DNA of 9,639 nucleotides from JAHEFT01 sp964443145 (GTDB lineage: Bacteria; Pseudomonadota; Gammaproteobacteria; Xanthomonadales; SZUA-36). Positions 6,375 through 9,639 of this stretch are shown piece by piece; the stretch's first letter is position 1; each line of letters begins with the position of its first letter. Made by a program: the position numbers and the translations under genes. A model generated the notes under the pieces. It was not told where the DNA came from, did no database searches, and worked only from the letters and a program-made list of their open reading frames with translations. The stretch is from assembly GCA_964443145.1 (NCBI GenBank), contig CAYUBS010000112.1, forward strand, positions 1 through 9,639, written 5' to 3'.

Positions 6375-7952
6375 ATGTTTTTTGATCTTTTTACCAAGAA
6401 AAATGGCAACTGGAAAGACGACACGCTTTCCGGTCTCACGGTAGCCCTGGCACTGGTGCCCGAAGCCATCGCATTCTCTTTCATAGCCGGTGTCGATCCC
6501 ATCGTTGGTTTGTGGTCTGCCGTGTTTTTGGGCTTGATTACTTCGTCTTTCGGCGGCCGGCCGGGCATGATTTCAGGTGCTACCGGCGCCATCGCGGTAG
6601 TGGTTGCCAAGTCTGTGGAAATGGGTAACGAGGTCGGTGCGGGCATGGGCATTGATAACCTGGGCATGCAGTACCTGTTTGCCACCCTGATGCTTGCCGG
6701 CTTAATCCAGTTTCTGGTCGGTGTATTAAAGCTTGGCCGTTTTATCCGCCTGGTCCCGCACCCTGTGATGATGGGCTTCGTGAACGGCCTGGCCATCCTT
6801 ATCCTGATTTCACAGTTTGAATCCTTCCGGGCTGCCGATGGCGGCTGGTTACCCGCCAATCAACTCATGGTCATGGGTGGCCTTGCCCTGCTGACCATGA
6901 GCGTGATTCAGTTTTTCCCCAGGATCACCCGGGCGGTACCTTCGATACTCGTGGCGATCATTGCCGTGAGCCTGCTCAGCTTCTTCAATGTTTTTGACAC
7001 CAAGACGGTCGGGGACGTGCTGTTGGAAGGCACAGGTAGCGCTGAACTCAATGGCGCGTTGCCGATACTGTCCTGGCCCGGAGATATTGTCTGGAACCTT
7101 GAAACCATCATGCTGATCGGCGGAGTTTCGCTTACCGTCGCGATGGTGGGGTTGATCGAGTCGCTGATGACACTGCAGTTGATAGATGACATGACTGAAA
7201 CCCGCGGCCATGGGAACCAGGAATGCTTTGCCCAGGGCGGAGCCAATTTCCTCTCCGGACTGTTTGGCGGTATGGGTGGGTGCGCGATGATTGGACAGAG
7301 CCTGATCAATATCAAATCGGGTGGCCGTGGACGCACTTCGGGCGTGGTCGCAGCCGCCACCCTGGCCGTGTTGATCATGGTGGGTGGCCCGGTGATCAGC
7401 CAGATTCCCATCGCGGCGCTGGTCGGTGTGATGTTCATGGTCGTTATCGGGACGTTCGAATGGGCAACCTTCAGCACATTTGGCAAAGTGCCTGCAGCCG
7501 AGATTTTCGTCATCCTGGTGGTGACACTGGTCACCGTCATCATGCACAACCTCGCTCTGGCAGTCTTTGTCGGGGTGATCGTTTCGGCGCTGGTTTTTGC
7601 GTGGCAGAGTGCACAGCATGTGCGTCTGAACCCGCACGACCTGAGCGACGGCACACGTATTTACAACCTCCAGGGCGTGCTTTATTTCGGCTCTGTGCGG
7701 GAGTTTGCCGAGCGCATGTCACCGGCCACCGACCCGGATGAAGTCATCATCGACTTCAAAGAGGCCCGGGTAGCCGACTACTCCAGTATGGAGGCACTCA
7801 ATGCGATCACCGAACGTTACCGTAAAGCCGGAAAACGCCTGCGCCTGCGGCACCTCAGCCCCGAGTGCCAGACAATGATTACATCGGCAGGTAAACTGAT
7901 CGTGATTGAAGTAGCGGAGGACGATCCGCATTACCACGTAGTGAGCATTTGA
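6375..7952 (+). CDS. SulP family inorganic anion transporter with STAS domain
   Basis: A 525-residue inner-membrane transporter of the SulP/SLC26 family, whose members move sulfate, bicarbonate, dicarboxylates or other anions, often with Na+ or H+. Residues about 16-410 are the multi-helix core. The first-helix signature LVPEAIAFSFIAGVDP (27-42) is clear, as are RPGMISGATGA (62-72), PHPVMMGFVNG (128-138) and the conserved block from L260 IESL through GGMGGCAMIGQSLIN (298-312) to SGGRGRTSG. A cytoplasmic STAS domain follows (about 424-525), with VLYFGSVREF and D468-Y-S-S471 at the position where STAS proteins carry regulatory serines. The length suits bacterial SulP. The ion cannot be decided from sequence. 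ATG 6375 has no clear Shine-Dalgarno, only AT-rich sequence, so initiation may rely on coupling to the upstream gene. Its stop overlaps the start of the GT41 gene. Confidence 0.93.
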   Translation: MFFDLFTKKNGNWKDDTLSGLTVALALVPEAIAFSFIAGVDPIVGLWSAVFLGLITSSFGGRPGMISGATGAIAVVVAKSVEMGNEVGAGMGIDNLGMQYLFATLMLAGLIQFLVGVLKLGRFIRLVPHPVMMGFVNGLAILILISQFESFRAADGGWLPANQLMVMGGLALLTMSVIQFFPRITRAVPSILVAIIAVSLLSFFNVFDTKTVGDVLLEGTGSAELNGALPILSWPGDIVWNLETIMLIGGVSLTVAMVGLIESLMTLQLIDDMTETRGHGNQECFAQGGANFLSGLFGGMGGCAMIGQSLINIKSGGRGRTSGVVAAATLAVLIMVGGPVISQIPIAALVGVMFMVVIGTFEWATFSTFGKVPAAEIFVILVVTLVTVIMHNLALAVFVGVIVSALVFAWQSAQHVRLNPHDLSDGTRIYNLQGVLYFGSVREFAERMSPATDPDEVIIDFKEARVADYSSMEALNAITERYRKAGKRLRLRHLSPECQTMITSAGKLIVIEVAEDDPHYHVVSI

Positions 7953-9639
7953 GCAGCCAGGAAAAAATTCGGCTTGCCATGCAATGGCAACGCAAGGGAG
8001 AGCTGGAAAAAGCCAAGTCATTGTATCGGGAGGTACTCGACGACCAGGCCGGAAACCCGGATGCTCTTCATCTTTACGGCCTGGCCTGTCATCAGCAGGG
8101 TGACCATCAAACGGCTGTTCGTTATATCGAGCAGGCCGTTCAGCAGGTACCCGGCCAGCCGGTCTTGAGGAACAACCTGGGCGATGCCCTTCGGCGGGCC
8201 GGAAACCTGGATGATGCTGCCAGGCAACTTCAACGTGCGCTGGAGCTTGACCCGGAATACGCTGGAGCGCACCTCAACCTGGGTTCTGTCTATTTCGATG
8301 CGGGCAACCATGAAGCAGCCCTGCACCATGCCCGGGAGGCTGTTCGCCTGGATCCCCTGCGAAGCGAAGCCTGGTTTAACCTCGGCCTGAGTCTGCTGGA
8401 CCATATTCGCCTGGATGAGGCGGCTGATGCCTTTCGCAAGACCCTGGAGATCCGTCCGGAATACACAGCTGCGGCAGCCGCTTTGCTGTATACGCTCAAT
8501 CTGTTGCCTGGAGCGGATCCTGAAGAGGTTGCCGCAGAGCATCAGAAAGTGTCGAAGATGCTATTTCCAGGCACAGCCTCCGGGTTGGGGCGAGCCATCG
8601 CAGAACGCCCTGTTCGAATCGGTTATATATCGGGTGACTTCTGCGCGCATGCCGTCAACTACTTCTTCGAACCCATCCTGCAGCATCACGAACCCTCGTT
8701 GTTCGAGGTGTTTTGCTATTCCGATACCGAAAACCCGGATGGTGTCACACGCCGCCTGCAGACTTATGCTGAAAAATGGCGTGAAGTTAAGGGCCTGCAG
8801 GACGATGAGGTACTAAGGCAGATTCGATCGGATCGCATCGATATCCTGGTCGACCTGGCGGGTTACACAAAACAGAATCGCCTTGGCATATTCGCGCGCA
8901 AGGCCGCGCCGATCCAGCTAAGTTACCTCGGTTATCCTGCCACTACCGGGCTGGAGTCAATGGACTATCGTGTGGTCGATGTGATCACTGCTCCCCGGGA
9001 CGAGGGAAACCGGGGCACAGAGGCACTGCTGAGGCTTCCCGACGGGTTTGCCTGTTTCAGACCACCGCAACACGCCCCACGGGTGGCACCGTCTCCATAC
9101 GTCCGGCAAGGGCACATCACCTTTGGCAGCTTTCACAAGCTGGAGAAGATTAACCCGGCCGTTGTTGAATCCTGGGCAGAGGTATTGCACCGGACACCGG
9201 GTTCACGGCTTCTGATGGCCCGGGACGACCTTGATGACTGGCAACAGGAACGATTGGCCGAAATATTCCTGGGTCACGGTATCGGAGCCGAACGCCTGCA
9301 GATGAGGCATTTGCGCTACACCGGCGCCAGTTTTCTTGAACTGTTCTCCGAAATCGACATTCAGCTCGATACCTTCCCCTGGAGCGGACATACGCTGGCC
9401 TGCATGTCCCTGTGGATGGGCGTTCCGGTGGTGACCCTGAGCGGGAATAGCCACGCGGGCAGAATGGTTGCCAGCGTTCTGGAGTCGATGGGCCTGGAAG
9501 AAATGGTCGCGAAAGACCTGGAGTCCTACATTCGTATCTGCAGTGAACTGGGTGGCGACCCTGAGCGTCTGGAGGGTTTGCGCAGCGGGCTACGCGGGCT
9601 GATGGAGAATTCTCCTCTCCGCGACGAGGCGGGCTTCAC
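7949..9639 (+). CDS. TPR protein with O-GlcNAc transferase (GT41/SPINDLY-like) domain, cut at the window edge
   Basis: Open for 563 codons from TTG 7949 to the window end, where it is cut after ...SPLRDEAGF. Family members usually end about 20 residues later, so it is nearly complete. Residues about 4-173 form five TPR repeats (for example NNLGDALRRAGNLDDA and AWFNLGLSLLDHIRLDEA). A GT41 catalytic domain follows, of the kind that transfers a sugar from a UDP-sugar to protein Ser/Thr. Its marks are IGYISGDFCAH with H234 at the catalytic-His position, DILVDLAGYT, the block QLSYLGYPATTG, GSFHKLEKINP with K400 at the nucleotide-binding Lys position, and the donor loop D474-TFPWSGHT through LWMGVPVVTLSG. 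The TTG overlaps the SulP stop as TTGA. ATG 7979 is the alternative, but it lacks a well-spaced Shine-Dalgarno and would cut TPR helix 1A. There is no signal peptide, so it is probably cytoplasmic. The acceptor is unknown. Confidence 0.9.
   Translation, partial: MSSQEKIRLAMQWQRKGELEKAKSLYREVLDDQAGNPDALHLYGLACHQQGDHQTAVRYIEQAVQQVPGQPVLRNNLGDALRRAGNLDDAARQLQRALELDPEYAGAHLNLGSVYFDAGNHEAALHHAREAVRLDPLRSEAWFNLGLSLLDHIRLDEAADAFRKTLEIRPEYTAAAAALLYTLNLLPGADPEEVAAEHQKVSKMLFPGTASGLGRAIAERPVRIGYISGDFCAHAVNYFFEPILQHHEPSLFEVFCYSDTENPDGVTRRLQTYAEKWREVKGLQDDEVLRQIRSDRIDILVDLAGYTKQNRLGIFARKAAPIQLSYLGYPATTGLESMDYRVVDVITAPRDEGNRGTEALLRLPDGFACFRPPQHAPRVAPSPYVRQGHITFGSFHKLEKINPAVVESWAEVLHRTPGSRLLMARDDLDDWQQERLAEIFLGHGIGAERLQMRHLRYTGASFLELFSEIDIQLDTFPWSGHTLACMSLWMGVPVVTLSGNSHAGRMVASVLESMGLEEMVAKDLESYIRICSELGGDPERLEGLRSGLRGLMENSPLRDEAGF

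Noticed and set aside
6849..7654. Two long minus-strand open frames (about 250-260 codons) opposite the SulP gene
   Set aside because: They lie fully inside a gene with unmistakable SulP motifs, have low-complexity His/Asp/Gln- or Thr/Pro-rich composition typical of the reverse of hydrophobic codons, and match no family I recognise.
8415..8816. Plus-strand 133-codon open frame inside the GT41 gene
   Set aside because: It is out of frame with the continuous TPR/GT41 reading, which carries clear catalytic motifs throughout this stretch.

Overview
The window looks like ordinary chromosome from a free-living, probably marine or environmental gammaproteobacterium. The basis is moderately GC-rich coding sequence, dense gene packing, Shine-Dalgarno-led starts with some GTG and TTG, a secreted multidomain protease ending in VFKDGFEE (an ending I associate with Xanthomonadales/Chromatiales-type secreted proteins), a YcbL-like glyoxalase II homologue and a DUF2505 protein. 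The lineage is inferred from protein flavour only. No mobile element, rRNA, tRNA, CRISPR array or phage gene was seen.

Layout. (1) 109-2958, plus strand: a large exported metalloprotease-like protein. It has a signal peptide, an N-terminal region of about 120 residues, a HEIGH zinc site with a distant candidate third His and Met-turn, an Ig-like domain, and a duplicated pair of beta-sandwich modules. It is transcribed alone from a possible promoter at the left edge. (2) 5414-2961, minus strand: a compact three-gene operon. In transcription order it encodes a DUF2505/START-like protein, a class C beta-lactamase-fold serine hydrolase and an MBL-fold hydrolase of the glyoxalase II type. It runs head-on into the protease gene, and the two stop codons lie only 2 bp apart. 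(3) 5415-5567: a 153-bp divergent intergenic region with weak candidate promoters in both directions. (4) 5568 to the window end, plus strand: a three-gene cluster. It encodes a DUF4956-type membrane protein, a SulP anion transporter with a C-terminal STAS domain, and a TPR plus O-GlcNAc-transferase-type (GT41) protein. The last gene runs off the right edge, probably lacking only about 20 codons. It is absent from simple stop-to-stop ORF lists because no stop lies in the window, but it reads open for 563 codons.

How the genes may work together. The minus-strand operon is tightly coupled: one intergenic gap is 29 bp, and the other is 13 bp with the ribosome-binding site overlapping the upstream stop. 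Its products are a likely lipid or hydrophobe-binding START-fold protein and two cytoplasmic hydrolases, which suggests a small catabolic or detoxifying module of unknown substrate. In the plus-strand cluster the DUF4956 protein and the SulP transporter are both inner-membrane proteins and could form a functional pair. The GT41 gene starts on a TTG overlapping the SulP stop (TTGA), so it is probably translated with it. Nothing in the window shows what the glycosyltransferase modifies. I did not find an unmistakably new system. The DUF4956-SulP-GT41 linkage and the internally duplicated protease are the points most worth following up.
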